From assembly GCA_028023455.1 (NCBI GenBank), contig JAQFVV010006705.1, positions 374,001 through 438,000 of the forward strand: a stretch of 64,000 nucleotides of DNA, written 5' to 3'. Under the pieces are notes generated by a model. That model saw only the letters and a program-made list of their open reading frames with translations. It searched no databases and was not told the DNA's origin. This DNA comes from Epiperipatus broadwayi (Eukaryota > Onychophora > Udeonychophora > Euonychophora > Peripatidae). This document shows positions 43,640-57,439 of this stretch, one piece after another. Both the position numbers and the translations under genes were made by a program. Position 1 is the first letter of the stretch. Each line of letters starts with the position of its first letter.

Positions 43640-45790
43640 TAAAAGTTAATATATATACCCTTATATATTGTGACATGCAGTCATCATTTATTATCTTTCT
43701 ATAATCTACAGATAATATTAATAAAGAAAACAGTTAGAAATCTTATGTTTAAGAAATATATTTGAATTTTGAGTGTATGTAGAGTGAGTGAATGATTTAT
43801 TTATTAAAATTAAAAATAAAATGTTTTTATGCCATATCAAATAATAACAATAAACTTTATTAAGATTAAAATTAAATTGAAAGACTGAAACCTCTCACAT
43901 GCACTTTTTTAGAATGCTTATATGACAGCTAATCAAATGTAAGAATAGCTGTCTAGAGGGCTCTCAAATTGCAACACAAGACAGATTTCACAAGAAAAGG
44001 ATGGTTCCACCCTTTTCTTTACTTAAGTTTATATATATAAACCAGTCTAAAGCATTTTGACTTGAGAGCATGAAGCTTTAAATATCTTTACATTTAACTC
44101 ACTGAGTTTTATTAATAAACAAACAGCATGAAATATTATGATTTACTACACAGAAGTTTTTCAGATGTTATGAATAGACAGTAACATATGTAAATAATAT
44201 TTATTTGTAAAGCAGAAACAGTTAGAAATTAAATTGAAAGGCAGAAACCTCTCATATGCACATTAGAAAATTTCATGCTCCATGAGCTAATAATAAAAAA
44301 AATTTGTTATTGTTGGTATCAAGCAATGGAAAAAGCTCAGAAAAAAGGAACACATATACATTTTTTCTTTGGGAAAATTTTGTTTTATTTTACCTACTTT
44401 TCATCAAGTCTATGGATTTGCAATAGAAATCATTTTTTATTTTACTTACTTTTCATCAAGTCTATGGATTTGCAATAGAAATCATAATATCCTGTGGGTG
44501 GAAATCATATAGGAGGTGGAGAACACAAACTCTCCTCAGATAATGTCTGCAGAAATAAATAAAATGGATAAAAATAAATGCTATGTTGACTGTCTGAAGC
44601 TATTGAATCTTTGGATTTTTCATGAATATGAGTCACAGTCTTTATAAAAGGAATAGTTGGATATCATCTAATAATAACAATGACTCTTGAATCCTACATC
44701 TTTGATTGTCATTGTGGGAATATTAATGAAGATACCACAGGATAATGGAACTATATTTCAAATGTTAAACATTGAACTTGGTAATGAATGCTAATAAACA
44801 AACCCTATCTAAAATTATCTACTCAAATAACATTTACTTATTTGTAATAATCAAAGAAATAGCAGTAATATACTGATATATACCTGTCCAATGTTTTTGT
44901 CTTTTTAATAATTCAAAATATTAATGCAGTCCATATTATTTGGTACACATTTAATTAATAAATCAAGTAAATATGACTTAATTGGATCATTGACACAATA
45001 TTTTAGAAAACAAATGAAAATTAAAAACATAATTAAGATTTAAGATTTTAGTTTAAATATATAAAATGACCATTATAATAAAAACATTACTTGATTTAAG
45101 GTATGACATATTTTTAAAAAAGTTTTAAAAAAAGAATTTTATATTGTGTGAAAAATTGTGTCTTTAACTCTTTTGTGAACATATATATGTTAATGATCTT
45201 TAGATGTAGATCATATCTAGCAATTGTGATATAGTATGGATTGATTATAAGTATACTATAAATGGCATTAGATTGCAATTGTTAAAATTAAAATTGTGTT
45301 AGCTATCTTAATAAATTTATATTTTTTTATTAATTTAAGCATTATTTGATTTGCCTATTACACAAATTACTTGATTACTAAGATATTTAGTTATATATTC
45401 CATACTATACGCTTATTAGAAAATAAATCTTTTATTTATTGAATTTTGTTTTCCTTGACAAATGAGATATTTATCAATACATATAGATTTCTTGATGTCT
45501 TATAAATTTATCAATCTATTATAATATAAGTTTAAATTATTATAAATTTATTTGTGAATCAGCTTATTTATCTGTCTACCAGTTACATTTTTGGCTGCCC
45601 ATGTGTCACTAATGACTTATTATAATATATATCATATATAGTATGCATATGTAATTATATATGTGTGTAATATAGCACTTTGTAATTTATTTTTCTGTTG
45701 AAAATTGTTTGACATTTTTTTCTTTTTATTTGAAAAACAAATTTTGTTTTTAAGAATGTTTAACAAAACTATATTGTAAACTAATTTTCT
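43640..45790. other. Non-coding stretch with one tandem duplication
   Basis: At about 44378-44486 a 54-bp segment (cttttcatcaagtctatgga, tttgcaatagaaatc) is present twice in tandem. The remainder is AT-rich with no recognised element. Confidence 0.55.
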
Positions 45791-45794
45791 TATT

Positions 45795-46225
45795 TTAACC
45801 TAAAAACAATTTTGAAATTTGATATTGAAAATCCCTCCCTCACTCTTCCATATCTAAAAAACTATGTCATTTACCTAAAATGTTGTTGTGCTCTATTACT
45901 TTGGTAGAGATTTACAAAATTTCAACAAATTATATTGAATTTAAATATATTAAACCTCAATTTTAAAATGTTATTATAATTTTAAATTGAAAACAAAAAC
46001 AAAATCTCCATAGCACCCTCTCATAAGCCTTACTTAAAACATATTAAAGTTCTAAAAACAATTTTTAAATTTGATATCAAAATATTTAAAAATTTTCCAC
46101 TCTCTGTTCTATATTTAAGAATCTAGATCATCTACCTAAAATATTACAATTCCATATTCCTTTGCCTTAAATTTATTAAATCTTTATTTTAAAATGGTAT
46201 TTTAATTTAAATAATAAAAATGATT
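45795..46225. repeat. Diverged tandem duplication, about 220-bp unit
   Basis: Both halves contain aaaacaatttt-aaatttgata, a cactct block, atcatctacctaaaat-like sequence and a taaatttattaaa block. Heavily diverged and non-coding. Confidence 0.45.
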
Positions 46226-46401
46226 ACAAAAGTCTACAAACAAGCATACCAACCAACAAAAAGATATTCTAACTTAAATGAAAACATTTAATAACTATCT
46301 TTTTTAACAAAAAAAAATTAAAAATAATGCAGTAAAATTGTAGAAGGTGATAAAAACCATTCTAATTTTAAAAAGATTGTGTATAAAAATTCAAACAGAA
46401 A

Positions 46402-46407
<6 letters not shown>

Positions 46408-46499
<92 letters not shown>
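46408..46499. repeat. (AT)n and (GA)n microsatellite
   Basis: (TA)n from 46410 to 46466, broken by ataattat, then about 16 GA dinucleotides to 46498. Open frames on both strands across it are repeat artefacts. Confidence 0.95.
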
Positions 46500-46500
<1 letters not shown>

Positions 46501-47415
46501 AATTAAATACAAATTTTATATTAAAATTTTTCAAACCCTGAAAATAAAAGGTCATTTAAAAGGAAATTGCTTTTTATTTTATAAAAAAAAGTTTTACTAT
46601 TATTATTTAATTAAAGATAGAAATTAAGCTTTCATCTTTCTTTTAGGTATTAATTTTGTGGCATAGTTTTCAATTTACAAAAATGTTTTAACTGCCACAA
46701 GAAAGTTTTCATTTGATTTTGAAAATTATTTCAAAATTACATTCTTACTTTGAGATAATATCAATTATTTTTTGATTATTTAAGATTGAATTTTCTAGAT
46801 TATTTATGTGATGCATATATTTTTAAAATAAAATGAAATGCAGTATAATCATATTTAAAAAATAAATAGAATAACACATTTTTAAAAGTATTATAACTAC
46901 ACCTATTGTTAGTCATTATGCTTATTTTTTGTACAACTGTTAGGAAAGTATTAAGATCTTTATATTTCACTGCACATGGCTATGATTATGAAGCCATAGA
47001 GCTTTGAAAGTTCTAAGCTTTAAATGAATTTAATGATATGTATAACTTCTTTAACGAGCGTTGTAATCACATAATTATTGATATTTATTTATTATTAGTT
47101 TTTTTGTATTAAGTCAACTTATTAATAAAGAAAATAAACATATCATGGCCATTAACACAGATTTCAACTTATTAATATATATATATAATGTAACTGGTTG
47201 GGTTACATGGTACACCCATAATAATATAGTGTGTGTGTATATATATATATATGGAAAAATAAAGGAAAAGTAGAAATAAACACAGAATAAATTTTTGTAC
47301 ATATTTTTTTATATTTCCTAAAATAAAATAATAAAAGGATTAAATAATAACTGATTTAAAATAAAAATTGTTTTATAAATTAAACTTTCAAAAGGTCTGA
47401 ATAAATATAAATATT
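46500..47415. other. Non-coding stretch
   Basis: 46620-46745 weakly resembles family G. (GT)n and (TA)n lie at 47229-47252. The motif cagatttcaacttattaata (47158) recurs at 54520. Confidence 0.45.
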
Positions 47416-47526
<111 letters not shown>

Positions 47527-47529
47527 TGA

Positions 47530-48050
47530 TTGTGAAATGTAAAAACACAATATTGTTTTCAAAATTTTTTAATTAATTAAAACTAGTATATGTTTTCAAA
47601 GGGATTAGAGAGCTAAAAATAAAATTCTGTTTTTAATCGAGGTGTTGTTATAACACCTCAGATGATTTTATAAAAAGAGCTGATAAAAATATCAGCCAGT
47701 CTGGATAGTGATTTTTAAAGAGAACAGGTCAGCTGCAGAGTTGTTTATAATATTTTGTTGCAACTTGATGAAGGGCAGAAGTTGGTTTTAGCTGACCATA
47801 TAGTTGGCAGAACATTAGATTTAGGAGCTGCCAATATTTCCTTTGCAGGAGTTTGAAATTCACATGGAGAAAATGACCCACTTCTTTGTGCTGAAATTCA
47901 TAACCTTAAATGTGCAGAGGATGGTTGATTGCCTGAAATCTATCAAACCAAGAGAGCTGCTTGTCTGGAACAATCCTAGTCTGAAAGGAAGACCAACAGT
48001 TTACATGGATTACATTTTTCCTGATTATGACAGTCACTAAAAACCAAACT
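47530..48050 (+). other. Possible exon-like segment, unrecognised
   Basis: At 47837-47848 an acceptor-like tttcctttgcag precedes a 64-codon open frame to TAA at 48040 (EFEIHMEKMTHFFVLKFITL ... WNNPSLKGRPTVYMDYIFPD). Composition is richer in GC and more protein-like than the neighbourhood. No domain is recognised and no donor follows, so it could be a last exon or an old element. Confidence 0.25.
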
Positions 48051-48054
48051 CACC

Positions 48055-51000
48055 AAGAAAAATCTTCCAGCGTGCTGAAGAATTAATTACATGTATGCTG
48101 CATCAGATATATTCAGAAAAGCACAGATAAATGTATATATAGCTGGTGAGTTATTTTAAAATAAGTCATATAAAAATAGACATATATAGAACAATATTAT
48201 TTTTAAGTCGGTTAAAAATCTATATATATTTTAAAAGAATATAAAGTAATTTTGCTTGAATTATAATTAAGAGTCAAGAATAATTCATTGACCATCTGGT
48301 TTTAAAGGCAAAAGAGACGTTTTTGAATAATAATCCTTTTGGACATAATTTTTTTAAAAAAATTATATTAAAAAAAAAAAAGTAAAGAATCGATTATTCA
48401 ATACTTTAATTTAAAAACATTGATAATTAATCGACAAATACCTGTCAAAAATTGACTATACTTTTTTTAAGGAAAAAAAAAACAACTTATAAGTTGAAAC
48501 TAATTTTAAATTACAGTATATCTATATTTTGTTTATACACGCATGTATATGTATGAAATTTGTGCATATTTTCCAAAGAATTTAATAACGAAAATATAAT
48601 ATTATTGCTGTTAAGTTAAAATATGATGTAAACATCAGCGTGTGCACACACGCACACACATATGTAAAATTACATTTTGAAAGTTATGCATGAATTTGTA
48701 CTTTTTATGTTTATGGTGAGTGTATAGTTGAGCAGGGCTGTTTGGATGCAGAGTATTCATGATGCTCTGAAGTATATGCTCGGCACTGTCTAGACCTAGA
48801 TATTGAGCTCCCAGACTAGTCCAGCAGTGTGTAAGTAGGCCTCATGAATAGGCCCTGGGTCTCATGAATAGACCTCATCTACACCTCTAAGTCTCACAGA
48901 GATGAGCAGGGTTGGCACAATGCCTTTTTTTTCTGGATACTACTCTTTAAGGATGATCTGTTTAGATACTTAGAAGGGCAGTGTTAAAAATGAGGTATTT
49001 TCTCATGACGTCATGGAGCTTTGTGTACTGATAGTCCAGCTTGGCTCTCTGCTTATCATGTGGCATGGGGAGCTGCAGTTCACATATTCACTTTTACTAT
49101 CTCATCTTGCCTACTTCATCAGCATTAACTAATCAAGCAGAAAGACATTTTAAAATTTATATATTTTTTGGATTCTATAAAACGATATTATCTTTCGTTT
49201 ATTAAAAAAGAAAAAGAGAGACATTTTAAAAGTGAAGCAAACAAGCAAATAACTTTGTTTTAAAATGAATTTTTATTAATTAGAAAAAAGATAAGTAATT
49301 AAAATGTAAGGACAGTCACTAATTAAAATCATTTTTCTGATTTTAAAAATTCATTTTCTAATTAGAAAATGAATTCAAGTTAATGAGTTTGAAAGCCTTA
49401 TCGAAGGAATGTATCTAAAAACAACTAGTAAATTTTTGTAAGATTAATAATGAAAGAAGCACTCAGCCCAGAAAAGTTTCCAAGCAGCTATTATTCCTCA
49501 TTAAGAGAAGCCATATATATTTCATTAGAGAAGCCGTCTAGTTAAATTATGAAATTTCAATAGTGTCTCCATCATGGTGAGGAACTAAACTTCGGCAGTC
49601 TGATTACTGGGCCCGGAGTCCCCTGAAAATCTTCAATGTGGCTGCTAAATTAAACTTTTTCCATGCAAATCGTACTGCCAAAATCAAAAGAATCAAAATG
49701 CTATTCACATAATTTTCAAAATGCGCTCCTACATTTCATCCATCTGGACTCTGCTCTGTGGAAACTCAGGAACCAGCCAAGGAAGAAATTGTAATATCTT
49801 TCCTTTTGAACCTGGCCAGTTCTGAACTTTAAGTTAAAACATCTTTTAAGCTATCTACTGTAAAATTGTCTTTTTGTTAATGCTATTTTAAATTGTGTAG
49901 TAATTCTCTATCTATCTCTAGTCTTTAAATTTAATATCTTTTAACTTTCCTTTCTTATGATGGTGGTTCATTTATTTAACCTTATTATATATTTGAGATG
50001 ATTATTAATATCATTTATTTTTATTATATGCCAGTAAAACTTTGACTCGATAATAATTTCCTTCATTACATTTACCTTTTTAAAATAATATATTAAGTTT
50101 TATAGTAATTCTTGCCCATTAGAACTAATTTAATACAGTTCTATTAATTATCAAGTCAAAGAATTTATACAATTTTTGCTATTTTTATTAATGGCTAATA
50201 ATAAAAAATTATTAGCTCAGTTTCTAACATATACCCCTGGCTACTTTATCTTCCACATGTTCATAATGTTAAAATGTTTCACAAAAAGGTCGATAAAGGA
50301 ATGAATGTCAATATATTCTTATTTAAACAGTATACTTTATATTAGTATTCAGGGAGAGCATGATGTTTGGGGCATAGTGATATAATTGCATTAGTACTTT
50401 TAGTTAAAGCATGTTTGACTTTAATTTAACTTGATCAGGTCATCACATAGAGCATTCTTTATATAAATGGGTTTTATTCATTAACCATGATGATTACCAA
50501 GTCATCATTTCTCCGAACGTTGCTGACGTGAGCCATCTACTGTTTCATAGGCTTGTTCTCGGTGATATTATTATTACTTTAATTCCATAGGAAGAAAGCA
50601 CTTCCTCACTTGCTCATATTATAATTGGAACACCAAAGGTTCATGGCTATGACCCGGCCTGTTTTTCCTTATGTTCCTCGTCTCCTTTATAGAGCATGAA
50701 AGACTTGTAAAACACAAGCCGTCCTCCTTCTTAAATCACCAGCAAGTCATTATTTTTTATATTCATTTTTTTATAGCTCATAAGATATCAGTATCGTTTA
50801 CTTCTCAGTTCCAGTAAAGTCCGCTCTAATGCTTGTAAATCATGATGAATTGATTTTATTAAAGTCAAAAAAATTCATATTCATTTATAATTAAGTAAGT
50901 TTTCTATTAAATATTAAAGTTATGCCCTAAACACGTATCTTGCTCTTCATGAATAGATTTGCGAATGTGAAAATAAATCTCACATTCTTTCCTTCAGAAT

Positions 51001-51590
51001 TTGAATCATAATTTCTGTCACAGCCAAATACCTTTATCTACCTTTACTTCCTTGTTGGGGCATAGATATATATAATTCTCCATACAATTGAATAATAGTA
51101 TTGGCATATAATAAGGACTGCCATCTTTATTGTAATTATAAATTCCGTTTAAGGACTAGAGGTAATCTATATCATAATCTAAAAGTTGAACAAAATTATT
51201 ATTATCATTATTAAACATTTTATTAACACATTTGGTTTTTAACTTTCTTTCTTATTCAATAATTATTTTTAATATTAATGCTCGCTGTCTGTATTGGCAA
51301 CCCAAACATATATATGAATTGGCTTAGAAATATTAGTTATTTTGTTATAATTTGCAGAGTCAGATCAGGAGTCTCATTAATCATCATCATCCGTTGAGCT
51401 AATTTCTTGGTGCATAGTCATGTACTGTCAACTTATGTCATCCATTGATTTGATCTGAGCTCGTGAGTTGGGTTTGGATTCAGTTTGGTCCAACTGAGTT
51501 TGAATCCGACTTTGGGTTGGGTCATGTTATATTGTGTTGGTGTCTTTTGACCGGTACATTGATTATGTTTTTGGTGCCCAATGTTTTTTT
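48055..51590. other. Repeat-poor region without recognised genes
   Basis: 48700-48920 has higher GC and an internal repeat (ctcatgaatag three times). 49440-51100 has complex sequence with few homopolymers and none of the repeat families of this window. 51360-51560 has short internal repeats (gagttgggtttggatt and tgagtttgaatccga). No reading frame is supported. Regulatory DNA or a long intron are the natural alternatives. Confidence 0.4.
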
Positions 51591-52532
51591 TGTTATTAAT
51601 AAACTTGTATTTAATTGTTAAAATTGTATTCCATCATCTCTTGTTCACATACAGTAATAGAGCTTCATGTTCTCTGGGCTAGATTCGGACACGGATAAAT
51701 GGGGATGTCTACTTAGTGCTTTGTAATGGGATGGGGGTATAGGAAGTGGATGAAAAGGAAATAGGGAGTGAACATGGGGTGATGGAACATCATCATCAAC
51801 TCCCAGTCCATACAAAACTGAATAATCAATAATTTACAAAGTATCTATAAATAAGATATTTTTAAGGGAACATGAGATCAAAAGATCTTGAAGAGAACAT
51901 TGATGGATCAGAAGAGCAACCAAAAAAACTATACAACAATCATATATCAAACAGCATTATAAATAAAAGTAAGTATGAGTACTCGAGAGAAATAACCATC
52001 CATCATCATCATTGATGGGAATAAACAAATTTGTACAATAAATCAGAATAAAATCAACAGACCATCTTGTGGCTGGATTGAAAATGGTTCTTCTTTAGAC
52101 CAGGCTAACTATTGAGCCTTTTGCCAGCTTGGGCAATTATATAAACATGACTTGGATGCACCCGCTTAGTGCCCATCCATTAAAAATACACAGTAATCAA
52201 AAATCGAAACAATAATGCTGGGACATTAAAACATGCTGATCATCATCAATGTTCTGGCCACTTAGTACCATTAATGTACTGGCCAACTATATAATTAAAT
52301 TTTTAATAAGACTAATGTAAAATAAAAGGTAGTGCATGGGCTTTAAAGAGTATCCTCTTTTGTGCCAACCAGGATGATGATTGATCATCTCTGGATACCC
52401 CAAAGCACTAAGTACACATCTTCATTTATCCATGCACAAATCTAGCTCAGAGAACACAAGATCTATTACTGTATATGACCAAGAGATGATGGAAACCATT
52501 TTAACAATTAAATGTAAGTTTATTAATAACAA
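51590..52532 (+). mobile_element. 0.94-kb element with terminal inverted repeats
   Basis: Left terminus gttattaataaacttgtatt (51592) and right terminus in inverse orientation ending at 52532 (taagtttattaataac). The TIRs extend about 120 bp and include catcatctcttgttcac and gagcttcatgttctctg. The interior is non-coding (tttgccagcttgggcaatta, ctcgagagaaataaccatcc). No transposase, so a MITE-like or fold-back DNA element. Confidence 0.75.
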
Positions 52533-52534
52533 TA

Positions 52535-53620
52535 AAAATGAATTTAGGTCATATAAGGGTTCTGATAATAAAGTCATCCCTCTGTAACTTACAAGATTAC
52601 TACAAAATTCAAATTATTACACTAATTGCATTATTTCTTAATGGGCATCTATAAATGCATACATATATCCATATGCAGACATGCATTTTATAACATAGGA
52701 TGAAGACATTTCAATTAAACATAAAATAATTATTACATTTGTGATTTACATAATTACTATTCAAAATTTAAATTATTACATTAATTTACATATATGTGCA
52801 ATTTATAATATACAATTAATATTCACTAACAAAAAAAATGATTATAATTTTACATATAGGAGTGTGCACACAGGGTTTTACCTATTTAAACTCGTTACTA
52901 TAATAATTAATTTTTTTTTTGCATACTCCATTTGGAAAACATATAAATTTCACACATATGTGTGTATAAACAAAATATAGATATAATTTAAAATTAGTTT
53001 CAATTTAAAAGTTCTCTCTTTTTTTTTTAATGAACGAAGGATAATATCGTTTATAGTATTTATTTCTTTTAAGAAACTAATCGATAAAGAGTGCAACTTA
53101 CTATAAAATAAGAAAAGCAATTTATACATTTTCAAAAACGAATAATTGTGAAAATAACTTTTATTGTCATAACAAGTATGTAAATTTTATGAAATTATTA
53201 ATTATAAAAGTATTGTTATTTATTGTTTGACAAAATTAAATTTGCTAATAATCTGTGCGATTCTATATACGTGTTGCAGTAAACCTAGCATAAGTATTTG
53301 TATTATTTAAAACATAATTTAAAAGCTTAATCCTGTATTATTGTTATGTAAAAATTAAATATGTTCAGAAATCACACGCATGTATGTGTGCGTATATATG
53401 TCAATTGTATTGTAAATAACAATGGTGTCAGATAGACACTTATGGGTAACATTTTGATCATTTTTCTAAATTAAATGTTAATTCAAACATGTTTATTTTG
53501 TATCAAACCACATGCCTGTGTGCTGAATGGGTTTAAATAAACCTAATTTATTAATCATGTAACTCAATATATACTTTTCAAAATCAGAACCCTTATAAGA
53601 CCTAAATTCGTTTTTTTTTT
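52535..53620. other. AT-rich spacer between inverted elements
   Basis: 52580-52640 and 52735-52795 are diverged direct repeats (attactacaaaattcaaatt). The rest is AT-rich with (T)n at 53610. Open frames here are not supported. Confidence 0.5.
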
Positions 53621-53621
53621 T

Positions 53622-54478
53622 TTTTGTTATTAATAAACTTGTATTTAATTGTTAAAATTGTATTCCATCATCTCTTGTTCACATACAGTAATAGAGCTTC
53701 ATGTTCTCTGGGCTAGATTCGTGCATGGATAAATGGAGGTATGTTTAGTGCTTTGGGCATCCAGAGATGATCAATCATCATCCTGGTTGGCATAAAAGAG
53801 GATACTCTTTAAAGCCCATGCACTATATTTTATTTTAGTTCAGTCTTGTTAAAAATTTAAGTTTTTAATTGGCCAGTACAAATGGCCTGAGCATTGATGA
53901 TGATCAGCATGTTCTAAATATCCCAGCATTAATGATTTGATTTCTGATTATTGTGTATTTTAATGGATGGGCACTAAGCTGGTGTATCCAAGTTATGTTT
54001 AAATAATTGCCCAAGCTGGCAAAAGCTCAGTAGTTAGCCTGGTCTACAGAAGACCCATTTCCAATCCAGTTACAAGGTTGACTGTTGATTTGTGTTTTTT
54101 ATTGTTCAAATCCAGCCACAAAGATGACTATTAATTTTACTGTATTGATTTCTTGTACTGATTTGTTTATTCCCATCAAAGATGACGATGGATGGTTATT
54201 TCTCTCGAGTATTTACTTGTACTTATTTTTTAAATGATAATGCTGGTTGATATATGATTGATGTATATTTATTTTAGTTGCTCTTCTGAGTTATCTGGCT
54301 GATCTCTCAATGATCTCAGAGATTCTATAATCTCATGCTTTTATAAAATATTTTTTACTTAAATATACTTTTTGTAAATATTTCATTTTAAATGGACTGG
54401 GAATGATGATGTTTTTCCATCACCCCAGTTCAAAACTTACTTTCCACCAACTTCTCACCCACCCCCATCCTGTTACAA
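53622..54478 (-). mobile_element. Second copy of the 0.94-kb TIR element, inverted
   Basis: The same element in opposite orientation to 51590-52532: gttattaataaacttgtatt at 53625, then cagagatgatcaatcatcat, caagctggcaaaagctc and ctctcgagtatttacttg in reversed order. It stops at ccacccccatcc (about 54472) before the second terminal repeat, so one TIR is missing. Confidence 0.75.
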
Positions 54479-54557
54479 TATATATATATATAATAAGAAC
54501 CATATTGTGCCCAGTAATGCAGACTTCAACTTATTAATATAAAAGTATATATATATG

Positions 54558-55820
54558 AAACATCTTTATATGCATTATTTATAAAGAAGGGTATGTGAAG
54601 ATTATTTATCCCTTCTAAATGAAATTTATAATCAATTTATTAATTTTTTTTAATTTAACCCTCTTGTAGTCTGACAGATTCTTTGTTCTCACTAGATTTT
54701 AGCTTTCAACTTTCATTTTGATATTAAACCATTATTATTTATCAGAACATAATAATTTTGAGCTCATTCAATAGATATTTTTGTTTAGAATTTAAATAAA
54801 TTAAAAAAACACACATTTGATTTCTGGAATTATTTTAAAAATTATATTTTAATGAAAACAAAATTCTGTCACATCATCAAATTTCAGGTGGAAACAATTC
54901 AATTTACAAAGTGAACAAATTCTTTGTTTCATGTTTGATTTAAAAATCTGAATGATTTTTTTAATAACTATTAAATCTGTCAATTTATGCTTTAAAGGTT
55001 TAGAAATTTTTTGTAATTTTTACAATATCACTGGATATTATAACAATCTTTTGAGTGACTTCATTTTTGAAAGCTGTGTTTTTGTGTGATCATAATCTCT
55101 ATAGTAACAATATTCAGAAAAAAATATTCTTTTATATTTAAAAATAAAACATTTTTGTAAAAAATAAATATGTAATATAATATTTATTTTTGATTTTTAA
55201 TAATTACTACACAATTATAATACAAATATAATCATAAACTTTCTAAAAAATCAAGTTTTCAGACCATCATAATATTTTCTCGACAATCTTAATAATTCTA
55301 TGAAATACACTCAGCAAAGTTCATGATCGCTGAATAAACAATGTCTACTTGTCAAACCATGGTTTCATTTTTTTTGTTGTACTGATTATTCAATTTTCCT
55401 ACCATCATTTGATTTTTTTTGTAACTAAAATATTAGAAAATAAATATACATGAATTTTAAAGCCATAAAAAAAAAGTTTTGCCAAATTTTCACCAGGGAA
55501 AAGAAAAACATAAATTTAATTGCTAGAAATCTTAAACACAGATTGATTGTGAGAGTAAATGGAAAGGTTAAGCATAGCTTATTAATATATATATATATAT
55601 ATGATAAACAAAAATGCAAGTTAAAAAACTTGAAAGGGGGGAAAAATGCAAGTTAAAAAACTTGCTAACGCTTGTATTTATGTCCACAGATGGCGTTCTA
55701 CCAAAAACGCCAATCAAGCGTATGAAACATCTATATGTGCATTATTTATAAAGAAGGATATGTGAAAATTATTTATATCTTCCAAATGGAATTTATAATC
55801 AATTTATTAATTTTTTTAAA
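54558..55820 (+). repeat. Family G long copy flanked by 95-bp direct repeats
   Basis: 54665-55500 is the best plus-oriented family G copy. The 95-bp segments 54558-54655 and 55723-55817 are direct repeats of each other (catctttatatgcattattt, gaaatttataatcaatttat). At 55610-55665 aaaatgcaagttaaaaaactt is repeated twice, next to (TA)n plus gataaacaaaa. No coding content. Confidence 0.6.
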
Positions 55821-55824
55821 ACTT

Positions 55825-56330
55825 AACAACTAACTTATATTCAGTAAAATAAAATTGGAAAAAAACATACACAATTACTTGTAGTCTGTTGGCAGTGTAT
55901 AATTAAAAAATGGCTGCCAATCTTGGTAGACAGGATAATACACAAGTACCAATCTATATTACATATATGCATATACTTGCAAGGAGATAAAAATACACTA
56001 GTTGCATTTTATATATTGTACAATTTCATTAATTAGTTTTAAATTTTGTCTTATTTAATTACATAAATTATTTGAGATAGTTGATCAATAAAAACTTCTT
56101 AGGTTTGGCTAAGATTTTATTTTACTTGACTACCAAGTAGGAGATGGGTATTATTGATTGATGTTGTTTATTAGATGTCTTCTTCAAATTATCTCATAAA
56201 CTTTATTTATTTTTGAAATAAAAAAAAAAATTGTCATCTAGAATGCATTTTTTTGTAAATATTATAGCAGTATTTATTTAAATATTTTACAATAATGTAA
56301 TATTAAAGTGCAATAAATTTACTAATTTAT
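55825..56330. other. Non-coding stretch
   Basis: Nothing recognised. Confidence 0.5.
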
Positions 56331-56336
56331 AACTTT

Positions 56337-56446
56337 AATTGTGCAGGAGGAAATTAATTTCTTATCATGTCTGTTTCATAATTATTATAAATCTCCACCC
56401 ACCCACCCAGAGGTTAATTTCCTTCTGCACAATTATACATGTTTCA
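56337..56446. repeat. Small palindrome
   Basis: aattgtgcaggaggaaattaa pairs with ttaatttccttctgcacaatt (one mismatch); the loop contains cacccacccaccc. Confidence 0.8.
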
Positions 56447-56449
56447 GTG

Positions 56450-57430
56450 CTTAATAATAGTAGATTTAATTTATAACTTTAAAACTTCATTTTGCTTACA
56501 ATTTTAAATAACTTATTAAAATATATCCAATTCAATTTCCAACTGGCCATATGATGAAAAGGAATAAATAAATTGGAATAGCAAAAATAAGCTTCATATA
56601 TCTTATGAATAATATTAAGGGATTGGTTTGATTAGAAATGATATACCACAGAATATGTGACTATAATATCTAAAAGTTATTCTGGACTAAATTGATGACG
56701 TTTTAATATTAATGTGAGATATATAGTGATTTAATCTTACCATTGTTTGATTTACCAATAGAGTATGTAGACCAATTGTGGGGTGACAAACTCTAATAAA
56801 TATGTATTAAACAGTGACATTCAACACTTATTTGTCATAACTTTGAATCTTAGCCTTCACTAATGAAAGCAAAAATCAGAAACTAGACTGGGAATGTAAA
56901 TATTGTAGCCCTATTTTCACTGTTGTCCATTAATTATTCAGGTATATAATAAATGGTTTCTGAGAAGAATGAAAAGAATTGTTCTTGCAAGCATATAATC
57001 AAGCTTATGTGAAAGTCATATGATGCCTTGTGAGTACATATGTATTGAACTAAATATTTCCACTGATTGTTATTATAATAAAGAATAGGAATGAGATTAT
57101 ATCCATGTAAACAGTGATAACTTTTAGCTTTTGTTGCTAAGAAACGATTAATTACTTCTAATTGACAATCTTTAAGGCTAAACAAGTTTTCTTATTAACC
57201 TATAATAGCTCTTTTGTTGAAATAAATCATATCGGGAAGAAGAAATAAATCATGTAAATAATGTCAGGTTAGCGATTGTTTATAGTAATAGAATTTTATT
57301 CCAAGCCTAAATAATCAAAATAAGAAACAAAAAGATGAAGAAATAACTATATAAAAGTAACTATAGACAATATTGAACATATTCTAAAACATTATAACAT
57401 AAAAGCCATGTATATTACTTATCAACAAAT
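56450..57430. other. Non-coding stretch with an old family A-like block
   Basis: 56855-56915 reads cactaatgaaagcaaaaatc, agaaactagactgggaatg. It resembles the family A ribozyme block with core changes. The 83-codon minus frame at 56934-57185 is unrecognised. Confidence 0.4.
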
Positions 57431-57439
57431 TAGTAACAT

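Noticed and set aside
46318-46541. Overlapping 64-codon frames on both strands
   Set aside because: Both are translations of the (AT)n/(GA)n microsatellite.
47660-47800. Hammerhead-like ctgataaaaatatcag and cttgatgaagggcagaag
   Set aside because: The first is just a short palindrome and the second has neither a stem II nor a GAAA box in the right place.
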